DNA of 10,115 nt from contig VBLA01000224.1 in assembly GCA_005879245.1 (NCBI GenBank), positions 2,616 to 12,730 of the forward strand. Direction: 5' to 3'. This stretch comes from Deltaproteobacteria bacterium. Lineage in GTDB: Bacteria > Desulfobacterota > Binatia > DP-6. Below, piece after piece: positions 1 to 6,182 of the stretch. The position numbers and the translations under genes were made by a program. Below the pieces are notes generated by a model. It ran no database searches. It was not told the origin of the DNA and saw nothing but the letters and a program-made list of their open reading frames with translations. Position 1 is the first letter of the stretch. The number at the start of each line of letters is the position of its first letter.

Positions 1-537
1 GACAAGATCTCCCTCAAGGGCGAGCCGTTCAAGGGACCGGCGAATGCGAAGGTGACGATCGTCGAGTACTCGGACTTCCAGTGTCCGTTCTGCAGCCGGG
101 GGTACGCCACCATCGAGAAGCAGGTGCTCACGAGCTACGGGGACAAGGTGCGCTTCTATTACAAGCACTACCCGCTGCCCTTCCATCCGTGGGCCGAGGC
201 GGGCGCGGTGGCGGCGGAGTGCGCCAAGCAGCAGAAGCCGGAGGCGTTCTGGAAGCTGTACTCGAGCCTCTTCGAGAATCAGGGCCAGATCACCGCCGAC
301 AACCTGAAGGAGAAGGCAACAGGCTACCTCGCCGGCACGGGCATCGACATGGCGAAGTGGAACGACTGCTTCGACAACAAGAAGAGCCTGCCGCAGGTGA
401 AAGCGCAGATGCAGGAGGGAAGCTCGGTCGGCGTCCGGGGGACGCCGGGCTTCATCATCAACGGCCGTCTCGTCTCCGGTGCCCAGCCGTTCGAGAGCTT
501 CAAGAACGTGATCGACGACGAGCTGGCCTCGCGCTAG
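1..537 (+). CDS. DsbA-family thiol:disulfide oxidoreductase, 5'-truncated
   Basis: The reading frame is already open at base 1, so the gene begins upstream of the window; 178 C-terminal residues are present, ending at TAG 535-537. A CPFC thioredoxin-type active site is encoded at 82-93, preceded by VTIVEYSDFQ, the usual first strand of DsbA-like thioredoxin folds. The cis-proline loop is seen as GVRGTPGF (Pro codon 445-447). The helical insertion carries AAEC and a later NDCF cysteine, a pattern common in the Thioredoxin_4/DsbA-like group. The family works in the periplasm, oxidising or isomerising disulfides, and is usually exported by a signal peptide, which here would lie outside the window. 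The GTG at 52 is an internal Val codon, not the start. The gene converges on the exported Cys-rich gene with only 12 bases between stops. The family is secure; its exact substrate and whether it is oxidase or isomerase are unknown. Confidence 0.92.
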   Translation, partial: DKISLKGEPFKGPANAKVTIVEYSDFQCPFCSRGYATIEKQVLTSYGDKVRFYYKHYPLPFHPWAEAGAVAAECAKQQKPEAFWKLYSSLFENQGQITADNLKEKATGYLAGTGIDMAKWNDCFDNKKSLPQVKAQMQEGSSVGVRGTPGFIINGRLVSGAQPFESFKNVIDDELASR

Positions 538-549
538 GCGCGCGGCGGC

Positions 550-2346
550 TCAGGGCATGAACTGCGCCTGTCCGGGCAGGGACACCGCGCCCGGCCCGGG
601 CAGGTCGGCTGACGCGTCGACGGTGGAGTTGTAGGTCGGCGGGATGCAGAAGACGCTCACCAGCGTCGCGGCATAGGGCGCGCCGCTGTTGAGGCAGATC
701 CCCGCGCGCGATCCCATCTCGCTGATGGTCCGCGCGGGGCCCTGACCGAATGCCCCGCTGGTGCGCTGGCGGCACTTCGTGAAGGGAGCCGTCGTGCACG
801 CGCTGTCCGCCGCGCAGGGGTGTGCCGGGGGCCCCTGGAAGGTCGGCGCGAACGCCTGGCCGCAGAACCCACAGAAGACGAACCCCTGGGCCGACAGGTC
901 GGCCGCCACCTTCGAGGACGACCCGGTCGTCACCGCGTAGGGGATCGGGAGCGTCCCGACGAAGGGTGACGCATTCCCGCCCGCGCCGGGCGGCGGGCAG
1001 TCGTGGCTGGTCGGGTAGGCCGCACCCAGGGCCGAGGTCCCGGGGACGCAGTCCAGGTCGTGGCGCGGGCCGCCCTTGCAGCACGTCCCGCTGCCGCACG
1101 TGCCGCCCGGCGTGCAGATCGGGCAGGGCTGAATGCCAGCCACGTCCGGCCGGTCGGCGGCAGAGCCGTCGAGGAGGTCGCCCGTGAGATAGATGTCGGA
1201 ACCGAGCGGGAGGTCGAGGAGCGCGTAGCTGCCGTCGCTGCAGTTGCCGGAGCCGGAGGCGCTGGTGGTCACGCGATTGATGATGCAGGTGCTGGTGGCG
1301 ATGGAGTCGGGATTGGGAATCGGCAGCGGCGCGCCGAACAGGCAGCCGGGTCGGGTGGGGTACTCCGGATTGGCGACGCCGGCGGCGGTGCAGTTCCGGT
1401 TGGTGCCGGTATCGGCGTCGGTCGTGGGCGCGAAGTCGAAGAGACCGGTGGTGCTGTCACAGTCCACGAGCTTGGTGATGTACGTCCCCGTGTCCGGCAC
1501 GGCGGCGGGCAGCGGGATCCCGACGCCGGCGCCGCCGAAGTAGAGCCCTCCGGAGCGGAGGTTGCAGAGCGTCGTCCCGCTATCGTCCTGCACCGTGCCG
1601 GTGATCGTCCCATCCGACGTCGCGCACGTGCCACTCCCGACATCGGGCGGACGGGTGGTGAACACGAGGCGCGGGGCTCCCGTGCAGCAGCTGCACGGCG
1701 GGAATGTCGTGGTCGTCGTGCTCGCTGCGAGCGTCGTGGTGGTCGAGGTCGAGGTGAGCGCCGCGAGCAGGTCGCTGATGAAGGCGTCGACGACGGCCTC
1801 GAGCGCCGGCGTCTGCGCACTCCCGCTACAGTCGCTGCGGGCCTCCGCCTTGCTCACGCTGCTCGCGAACTTCCGCTCCGCCTTCATCAGGCACTTCGTG
1901 TCGACCGACCGGCCCTTGCGGACGGCCTTCAGCGCGCACTTGGCCTGGTCGTTCGCGTTCCGTCCGGCGGCGCGGAGCTTCCGCGAATCGCAGACGCTCG
2001 GACCGGCACCGTTCCCGTTGACGGCACTCGCCACGTCGGCGACGAAGCGATCGACGCCCGCCCATACGGTGCCGGCCGACGCGGCGGTGAGGCAATCCGC
2101 GCGCTTGTCGGCCTTGGCGAAGGCCGCATCGAATGCGGCCGTCGACTTCGGTTCGCACGACGCATCCACCGGCACGTGCTTCGCCACCGCCTTCCCCGCG
2201 CAGGTGAGGAGCTGGCTGACCGCGGCGCCCGCCGCTTTCACCTTGAGCGACGAGCACTTGCTGGGCTGTGCACCGGTCGCATCCGTCACCAGACCCAGAA
2301 GAGCGAAGATCACCCCGCCGAGCGCGCTGCGTCGCGTGTGGGCCAT
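550..2346 (-). CDS. Exported Cys-rich protein with tandem four-Cys helical module and Thr-rich linker
   Basis: A 598-residue protein starting at ATG 2346-2344. The N-terminus has Arg residues followed by a hydrophobic stretch (about residues 8-21) and a likely cleavage after TGA at 24-26, so it is probably Sec-exported. Residues 31-105 and 119-193 are two copies of the same Cys/Ala/Lys-rich helical module. A linker of almost only Thr and Ser follows (about 198-214), then CSCC at 218-221 and a roughly 380-residue domain. That domain is rich in Gly, Pro, Thr and Cys, including a CPIC...CGSGTCCKGG cluster, and has no catalytic motif I recognise. Thr-only linkers like this join domains in secreted proteins of uncultured delta-like bacteria. 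No clear Shine-Dalgarno precedes the ATG, and the leader contains the palindrome CCCCGCGCGGGG at 2360-2371. The function is unknown; a surface-exposed, disulfide-stabilised structural or binding protein is the most I would infer. A long opposite-strand open frame here is an effect of GC-rich codon use. Confidence 0.85.
   Translation of the reverse strand: MAHTRRSALGGVIFALLGLVTDATGAQPSKCSSLKVKAAGAAVSQLLTCAGKAVAKHVPVDASCEPKSTAAFDAAFAKADKRADCLTAASAGTVWAGVDRFVADVASAVNGNGAGPSVCDSRKLRAAGRNANDQAKCALKAVRKGRSVDTKCLMKAERKFASSVSKAEARSDCSGSAQTPALEAVVDAFISDLLAALTSTSTTTTLAASTTTTTFPPCSCCTGAPRLVFTTRPPDVGSGTCATSDGTITGTVQDDSGTTLCNLRSGGLYFGGAGVGIPLPAAVPDTGTYITKLVDCDSTTGLFDFAPTTDADTGTNRNCTAAGVANPEYPTRPGCLFGAPLPIPNPDSIATSTCIINRVTTSASGSGNCSDGSYALLDLPLGSDIYLTGDLLDGSAADRPDVAGIQPCPICTPGGTCGSGTCCKGGPRHDLDCVPGTSALGAAYPTSHDCPPPGAGGNASPFVGTLPIPYAVTTGSSSKVAADLSAQGFVFCGFCGQAFAPTFQGPPAHPCAADSACTTAPFTKCRQRTSGAFGQGPARTISEMGSRAGICLNSGAPYAATLVSVFCIPPTYNSTVDASADLPGPGAVSLPGQAQFMP
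1768..2256 (-). repeat. Two-copy protein repeat, 88-residue period, C-x17-C-x14-C-x20-C
   Basis: Inside the exported Cys-rich protein, residues 31-105 (2256-2032) and 119-193 (1992-1768) align without a gap. Cysteines fall at 31/49/64/85 and at 119/137/152/173, giving the identical spacing C-x17-C-x14-C-x20-C. Each copy then has 12 residues before a VDxF(V/I)xD motif. By hand count about 28 of 75 aligned positions are identical, including AAG, KAV, VD before the third Cys, KA and R.DC. The copies are separated by a Gly/Asn-rich spacer. This indicates an old internal duplication of a small, two-disulfide, helical domain. I do not recognise a named Pfam family for it. Confidence 0.85.
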
Positions 2347-2415
2347 GGGCGTGCTTAGGCCCCGCGCGGGGTAGGCGTCAACCGACCCTCATACGCTCCC
2401 CCCCGCCCGACCGGG

Positions 2416-2460
2416 TTGACGACGCGGCGCGCGCCCGACTAGACGCCGCCGGAGAGGAGG
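2416..2460 (+). promoter_or_regulatory. Putative sigma70-like promoter and Shine-Dalgarno of the LLM oxidoreductase gene
   Basis: TTGACG at 2416-2421 is followed after 18 bases by TAGACG at 2440-2445, a weak -10. GGAGAGGAGG at 2451-2460 is a strong ribosome binding site five bases before ATG 2466, and it decides the start against longer in-frame extensions into the divergent leader. The ribosome site is firm. The promoter is tentative because the -10 matches only three of six consensus bases. Confidence 0.45.
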
Positions 2461-2465
2461 ACCGC

Positions 2466-3464
2466 ATGCGTCTCGGCGTAACGCTCGGATACTGGATGCC
2501 CGACCCGTGGGACCCCACCGAGCTCGTCCTCGAGGCGGAGCGCCTGGGGTACGATTCGGCGTGGACGGCGGAGGCCTACGGCTCGGACGTCTTCTCGCCC
2601 CTCTGCTGGATCGGCGCCCGGACCTCGCGGATCAAGCTGGGCACCGCCGTGATGCAGATCTCGGCGCGCACGCCGGCCTGCACCGCGATGACGGTGGCCA
2701 CCATCGACCATCTCTCCGGCGGGCGCCTCCTCCTCGGCATCGGGGTCTCCGGCCCACAGGTGGTCGAGGGCTGGTACGGCCAGCCCTTCCCGCGTCCCCT
2801 CGCCCGCACGCGCGAGTTCGTCTCGCTCCTGCGCGCCATGCTGCGCCGGGAAGGACCCCTCACCTTCGCGGGCGAGCACTACCAGCTTCCGCATCCCGGC
2901 GGCGCCCGCCTCGGAAAGCCCCTCAAGCTGATCATCCGCCCGCTCCGGCGTGAGATTCCCATCTACCTCGGCGCCGAGGGACCGAAGAACGTGGCGCTCG
3001 CCGCGGAGATCTGCGACGGCTGGCTGCCGCTCTTCTACTCGCCCTTCCGGCCGGCGATCTACGCCGAGTCGCTGCGGCAGGCGAAGCCGGGCTTCGAGAT
3101 CGCGGCCACGGTGCAGGTGGTGGTCGGCGCGGACCTCGGCGCGGCGCTCCTTCCCGTCAAGTGGATGCTCGCCTTCTACATCGGCGGCATGGGAGCGACG
3201 CGGCGGAACTTCCACCTGAACCTGATCGGGCGGATGGGCTTCGAGGCCGAGGCGCGGCGGGTCCAGGAGCTCTTCCTGGAAGGGAAGCGCGCCGAGGCCG
3301 CGGCCGCGATACCCGACCAGCTCGCGGACGAGATCGCGCTCGCCGGCCCGCCGGCACGCATCCGCGAGCGCCTCGCCGCCTGGAAGAATAGCCCGGTGAC
3401 GACGCTGATCGCGGGGACCCGCGACCTGGCGACGCTCCGGCTCCTCGCGGAGACGCTGCTCTAG
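2466..3464 (+). CDS. LLM-class (probably F420-dependent) oxidoreductase
   Basis: A 332-residue protein, the normal size for the bacterial luciferase-like monooxygenase superfamily. The start MRLGVTLGYW is the first barrel strand. AERLGYDSAWTAEAYGSD follows, and then SRIKLGTAVMQISARTPA and DHLSGGRLLLGIGVSGPQVV (residues about 60-100), which are signature blocks of F420-dependent LLM enzymes of the kind annotated as TIGR03559/Rv3520c-like. IPIYLGAEGPKNVALAAEICDGWLPLF near residues 162-188 is the second typical block. Such enzymes use reduced F420 (some use FMNH2) to reduce or oxidise small organic substrates in the cytoplasm; the substrate cannot be read from the sequence. The start is fixed by GGAGAGGAGG. 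The stop codon interlocks with that of the convergent propeller gene in a shared CTAG. There are no F420-biosynthesis genes in the window, so the cofactor is inferred from family only. Confidence 0.92.
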   Translation: MRLGVTLGYWMPDPWDPTELVLEAERLGYDSAWTAEAYGSDVFSPLCWIGARTSRIKLGTAVMQISARTPACTAMTVATIDHLSGGRLLLGIGVSGPQVVEGWYGQPFPRPLARTREFVSLLRAMLRREGPLTFAGEHYQLPHPGGARLGKPLKLIIRPLRREIPIYLGAEGPKNVALAAEICDGWLPLFYSPFRPAIYAESLRQAKPGFEIAATVQVVVGADLGAALLPVKWMLAFYIGGMGATRRNFHLNLIGRMGFEAEARRVQELFLEGKRAEAAAAIPDQLADEIALAGPPARIRERLAAWKNSPVTTLIAGTRDLATLRLLAETLL

Positions 3465-5176
3465 CTGCCGCTCGCGATCAGGGCCGTCCGCAGAGCCGGC
3501 ACCTCGGCCATCGCCTTGCCCGCGTGCCCACTCAAGTCCTGGCCGAGCGGGATGGCGATGCGCTCAGCGCGCAAGCCCTTGTTGAGCAGCCGCTCGAACT
3601 TGGCGATCTTGCGCTCCGACGCGTCGAGGCGCTTGAGGGCGTTGCGCCCGTTCCGGGTCTGCGCCCCGATGAGCTTCCTCTGGGCCTGTGCGATCACGCG
3701 GACGAGCCGCCCCTTGAAGCGGCGGCCGCCGAGCTGCTCGGGCGAGGCGGGCAGCATGGAGCTCTCCATGGCGGCGAGCCGGCATTCCATGGCGGCAAAG
3801 CCCGTGAGGGGGTCGTTCACGCAGCCCCCCTCCTCGGAGCACGAGTCCACGGTGCAGACATCGCCGTCGTCGCACGCGGGCGCACCCGAGGCGCACAGGT
3901 GATCGGCACCGCAGACCTCGACGCCGTTGCAGAAGCTCGGATCGCGGCAGTCCGCGTCACTCTGGCAAGGGGTCTCCGAGCCGAGGAAGACGAAGGCCGT
4001 GCCCGCGTCCTGCGCGCTCTGATCGTCCTTCGGCGCGCCCACTATGACCAGGGCCCCCGTGCTGGCGATCGACGTGCCGAAGCGGTCGGCACGTCCCGAT
4101 CGGGGGCTCTCGAAGGTCCAGCGGTTGCCGCCCGTCGCCGTGTCGTAGAGGAACGCCGTTCCGCCGTTCACCGCGGAGAGGTCGTCGTTGGGGGCACCCA
4201 CGAGCACGTCGCCGCCGAGCATCGCGATGTGGCTTCCGAAGCCCTCGGCCCGGGCACTCGCGGGCTTGGGGAGATCCCGGATGATCGTGCCGTCCTGCTC
4301 GTCGAAGACGAAGACCTCACCCGAGTTGCTCGACCCCGCGGTGTTGCGCAGGGGGGCGCCCATCACGAAGCTGTTGCCCGCTATCGCGAGTGCAGACCCG
4401 AAGCGGTCCCCGGCGCGTGCATCCGGGTGCAGGAAGGTCTGGAGGAACGTGCCGGCCGCGTCGAAGAGGTATGCGGCGCCGCCGTCGCGCGGACCGAAGT
4501 CGTCCCGAGGTGCGCCGATGAGCAGGCGTGATCCCGTCGTCGCGACCGCGCTGCCGAACTGCGTGCCGGGCGAGGACTGCGGCTGGGCGCGGAGCGTCTG
4601 CAGGCGGTCCCCGGTCGTCGTGTCGAACAGGTAGGCGGCACCGGCATCCACGAGGCCCCCGGTCTGGTCGCCCGGCGCCCCGATGAGCACCTTGCCGTCC
4701 GCCCAGGCGATCGCCGCCCCGAACTGGTCGTCCGTCTGGGCGGCCGGATCCGCGAACGTCCGGAGGAGGGTGCCCGTGTTACCATCGAAGAGGTAGACCC
4801 GACCACCCTGGTCGTCGGTCGGCGCCCCGATCAGGACGTCGTCGCCGGCGGCCGCGACGGTGAGCCCGAACTGCTCGCCTCCGCTCGGGGCCGGCTTCTG
4901 GAAGGTGAGGAGCAGCCGCCCCGTCCGCGCATCGAAGAGGTAGGCCGTGCCCACGTCGACCCCAGCGGCCTGGGCCGCGGGTGCGCCGACCAGCACCTTC
5001 ATGCCGATGCCGGCGACCGAGGTGGCGAAGTGCTCGCCCATGAGGGGGATCGGCTTCTGCAGCTCGTGAAGGAGCGAGAACGACACCGCCCACGCCGCGC
5101 GGTCGCCCGTCGCGAGGCATGAGCACCCGCACAGCGCGAGCAACATGAGGCGAATCTTCCGAGAACAGTTACGCAT
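3461..5176 (-). CDS. Exported FG-GAP beta-propeller protein with Cys-rich segment and basic helical C-terminus
   Basis: A 571-residue protein from ATG 5176-5174. The frame stays open upstream, but AAGGAGGGG at 5192-5184 and the signal peptide that begins right there (Arg/Lys-rich, then LMLLALCGCSCLA, ending in AWA near residue 30) fix this start. A lipoprotein reading (LALC at 13-16) is possible but less likely. Residues about 45-398 are seven FG-GAP repeats, each with an FG near its start and a (V/I/M)GAP strand, followed in most by G-A-(Y/F)-(L/V)-F-D. GAP falls at 64, 117, 166, 221, 273, 327 and 380, so a closed seven-bladed propeller is expected. Residues 404-452 hold nine cysteines in CxxDxDC and CDDGDVCTVDSC patterns seen in surface proteins of Myxococcota-like bacteria. 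Residues 465-571 form a Lys/Arg/Ala-rich helical tail. FG-GAP propellers bind ligands or partners outside the cell; no enzyme motif is visible. The role is probably envelope or secreted binding, the ligand unknown. Confidence 0.9.
   Translation of the reverse strand: MRNCSRKIRLMLLALCGCSCLATGDRAAWAVSFSLLHELQKPIPLMGEHFATSVAGIGMKVLVGAPAAQAAGVDVGTAYLFDARTGRLLLTFQKPAPSGGEQFGLTVAAAGDDVLIGAPTDDQGGRVYLFDGNTGTLLRTFADPAAQTDDQFGAAIAWADGKVLIGAPGDQTGGLVDAGAAYLFDTTTGDRLQTLRAQPQSSPGTQFGSAVATTGSRLLIGAPRDDFGPRDGGAAYLFDAAGTFLQTFLHPDARAGDRFGSALAIAGNSFVMGAPLRNTAGSSNSGEVFVFDEQDGTIIRDLPKPASARAEGFGSHIAMLGGDVLVGAPNDDLSAVNGGTAFLYDTATGGNRWTFESPRSGRADRFGTSIASTGALVIVGAPKDDQSAQDAGTAFVFLGSETPCQSDADCRDPSFCNGVEVCGADHLCASGAPACDDGDVCTVDSCSEEGGCVNDPLTGFAAMECRLAAMESSMLPASPEQLGGRRFKGRLVRVIAQAQRKLIGAQTRNGRNALKRLDASERKIAKFERLLNKGLRAERIAIPLGQDLSGHAGKAMAEVPALRTALIASGS
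3983..5044 (-). repeat. Seven FG-GAP repeats encoding beta-propeller blades
   Basis: Seven tandem protein repeats of about 49-55 residues (residues 45-398 of the propeller gene). Each has a Q/D/R-F-G start in repeats 2-7 (HFA in the first), a short beta strand ending in (V/I/M)GAP and, in repeats 1-6, a Y/F-x-F/Y-D strand. The second repeat is short between GAP and VYLFD. In the fifth repeat the acidic DD loop after GAP is replaced by LRN. The copies differ enough at DNA level that recent expansion by slippage is unlikely. Confidence 0.88.
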
Positions 5177-5219
5177 CTGTTGGCCCCTCCTTCGGTCCAC
5201 GGCCGGAATCTCGGCCAAC

Positions 5220-5234
5220 GCAACTCCGGTGCCA
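5220..5234 (-). promoter_or_regulatory. Candidate sigma-54 (RpoN) promoter of the propeller gene
   Basis: Read on the minus strand, 5234 to 5220 is TGGCAC-CGGAG-TTGC, preceded by C and followed by GT. The invariant GG and GC doublets of the -24/-12 class are separated by the required ten bases. A transcription start about 12 bases past GC would be near 5208, leaving a leader of about 32 bases that contains the AAGGAGGGG ribosome site. Two positions of the extended consensus deviate (C for G after TGGCAC, and G for A/T after TTGC). The match is good for eye inspection, but in GC-rich DNA chance hits occur. Confidence 0.4.
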
Positions 5235-5262
5235 GCCAAAGGCGAAGCTGCGTGGAACCGAA

Positions 5263-5301
5263 TGTCATGCAAACGCGCGGCTCGTGCAGCGACGCATGAC
5301 A
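5263..5301. promoter_or_regulatory. Perfect 8-bp inverted repeat TGTCATGC-N23-GCATGACA
   Basis: TGTCATGC at 5263-5270 and GCATGACA at 5294-5301 are exact reverse complements, 23 bases apart. Relative to the predicted start near 5208 of the propeller gene the repeat covers about -55 to -93, where an activator could sit. It is also 79-117 bases upstream of the predicted -35 of the rightward gene. The TGT...ACA ends recall enhancer-binding-protein sites. A long hairpin in a leader is an alternative reading. Confidence 0.4.
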
Positions 5302-5379
5302 GCGCGGCCACGTCCGGTCACCGGAAGTGCGCGATCCGCACAGCTCGCGCGCAAATCTTTCTGGCAGCCAACCCCCCGC

Positions 5380-5424
5380 TTGAGCCCGATGCGCACCCGG
5401 CGCTAGAAACCTCCCCAGGAGGAG
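5380..5424 (+). promoter_or_regulatory. Putative promoter and strong Shine-Dalgarno before ATG 5431
   Basis: TTGAGC at 5380-5385 and TAGAAA at 5404-5409, 18 bases apart, resemble a sigma70 promoter. AGGAGGAG at 5417-5424 lies six bases before ATG 5431. The ribosome site is excellent and marks 5431 as the intended start of the heme-oxygenase-like gene, even though that ATG is now in a different frame from the conserved body. The promoter call is tentative; the ribosome site is firm. Confidence 0.5.
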
Positions 5425-5430
5425 TCCGCC

Positions 5431-5518
5431 ATGCCCTTTCTCACCGAGCGACCGCTCAGCCCGCACCTTCCTCGCGGGCCAGCTCACCCCCGCCCAGCTC
5501 CGCCTCTGGGCGAAGGAC
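5431..5518 (+). other. Frame-displaced N-terminal coding segment of the heme-oxygenase-like gene
   Basis: From ATG 5431 the first frame reads MPFLTER and then loses sense as a Pro/Arg/His-rich string. The frame that joins the conserved body reads TFLAGQLTPAQLRLWAKDM from 5465 up to ATG 5519. That reading is exactly the 'L..G.L...QLR.W..D.Y.Y' first helix expected in TENA/PqqC-like proteins, but it has no ATG, GTG or TTG codon upstream of 5519. Removing one base near 5447-5460, or adding two, would join MPFLTE to DRSARTFLAGQ and give a protein of about 223 residues, the usual family length. Either the gene is frameshifted or the assembly has an indel here. Confidence 0.72.
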
Positions 5519-6103
5519 ATGTACCACTACATCCAGCCCGCCATCCCAGCGCTCACCGCCTGGCTCGCGCAGGCACCCACCATGGTCGAGCGGCAGAGCG
5601 CGCGGCTCATCGGCCGGAACCTGGCCGGCGAGATGGGGTTCCTCCGCGAAGCCGACCACCGCGACCTCTACCTCAGGTTCCTTGCCGCGCTCGACATCGA
5701 CGAGGGCGAGGCGAAGGACCACCTGCCGCTCGCCTCGACGATCGGCGCCGCCTCGGTCCTCGGTTACTTCTGCCGCTCGTCTTTCGAGGAGGGCCTCGGC
5801 GCCTTCGGTCTCGGCGTCGAGCTCCAGGTTCCAGGCCGACCGAACGGTGCGGAGGTGATCGCCAAGGCCCTCCGGCGCTACGGCATCCCGCAGGACGCGA
5901 TGGAGTTCTACTTCATCCACATCGAGGCCGAGGAGGAGCACGGCAGCAACGCCGAGGCGGCCCTCGCCCCGTTCACGCAGACCAGGGAGCAGCAAGCGCT
6001 CGTCCGCCGCGCGTTCCAGTGGACCGTGGTCGCGATCCAGGGAATGCAGCGCGGCTTCGATGAGTATCTAGATCCGGAAGCCCGTGCGGTGCTCGCGCGC
6101 TGA
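5519..6103 (+). CDS. Heme-oxygenase-like (TENA/THI-4/PqqC-type) iron-containing redox protein, N-terminus out of frame
   Basis: The intact frame from ATG 5519 gives 194 residues ending at TGA 6101-6103. The body is all-helical and has the hallmarks of the heme-oxygenase-like fold used by TENA, PqqC and di-iron HDO enzymes: GEMGFLREADHRDLYLRFL (E38, H47), a helix with FCRSSFEEGLGAFGLGVE, and FYFIHIEAEEEHGSNAE, where H134, E138 and H141 match the metal-binding H-x3-(D/E)-x2-H pattern. Proteins of this group are cytoplasmic and include metal-dependent oxidases/oxygenases acting on small molecules; the substrate is unknown. ATG 5519 lacks a properly spaced ribosome site and falls inside a conserved helix, so the natural start is almost certainly 5431, reached through a frame change. 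If the frameshift is real, the gene may be a recent pseudogene. The body shows no other stop or frame break. It converges on the TetR gene with a hairpin between them. Confidence 0.8.
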   Translation: MYHYIQPAIPALTAWLAQAPTMVERQSARLIGRNLAGEMGFLREADHRDLYLRFLAALDIDEGEAKDHLPLASTIGAASVLGYFCRSSFEEGLGAFGLGVELQVPGRPNGAEVIAKALRRYGIPQDAMEFYFIHIEAEEEHGSNAEAALAPFTQTREQQALVRRAFQWTVVAIQGMQRGFDEYLDPEARAVLAR

Positions 6104-6140
6104 CGCGCGCTCCGCTCCTCCGATCTCCCCGGACCCCGTC

Positions 6141-6163
6141 GCCGCACGCAATCCGCGTGCGGC
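6141..6163. terminator. Bidirectional terminator-like hairpin between convergent genes
   Basis: GCCGCACGC (6141-6149) and GCGTGCGGC (6155-6163) are perfect complements around an AATCC loop, in the 79-base space between the stops of the heme-oxygenase-like gene and the TetR gene. The right side is followed by TCCTATGTATTTGTCC, a moderately T-rich tail for rightward transcription. The left side has no T run in the leftward sense. It is a plausible intrinsic terminator, best for the + strand. Confidence 0.6.
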
Positions 6164-6182
6164 TCCTATGTATTTGTCCCGG

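Noticed and set aside
1699..1757. Low-complexity GTCGTGGT-like DNA that could look like a simple repeat or array
   Set aside because: It is the coding sequence of the Thr/Ser linker in the minus-strand gene, not a CRISPR or satellite repeat.
1003..2358. 451-codon open frame on the + strand opposite the exported Cys-rich gene
   Set aside because: Its product is Arg/Gly/Ala-rich without domain sense, while the minus-strand product has a signal peptide, an exactly spaced Cys repeat and a Thr linker. Stop-poor antisense frames are expected at this GC content.
2360..2381. CCCCGCGCGGGG palindrome next to a TTGACG in the leader of the exported Cys-rich gene
   Set aside because: The -10 at the proper spacing (CTAAGC) is poor, and short G+C palindromes are common by chance here.
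2424..2449. GCGGCG-N14-CGCCGC inverted repeat just before the LLM gene ribosome site
   Set aside because: Six-base G+C arms with a long loop are expected by chance in this composition; there is no further support for a regulatory role.
3524..4531. 335-codon open frame on the + strand within the propeller gene
   Set aside because: No recognisable domain; the opposite strand encodes seven regular FG-GAP repeats.
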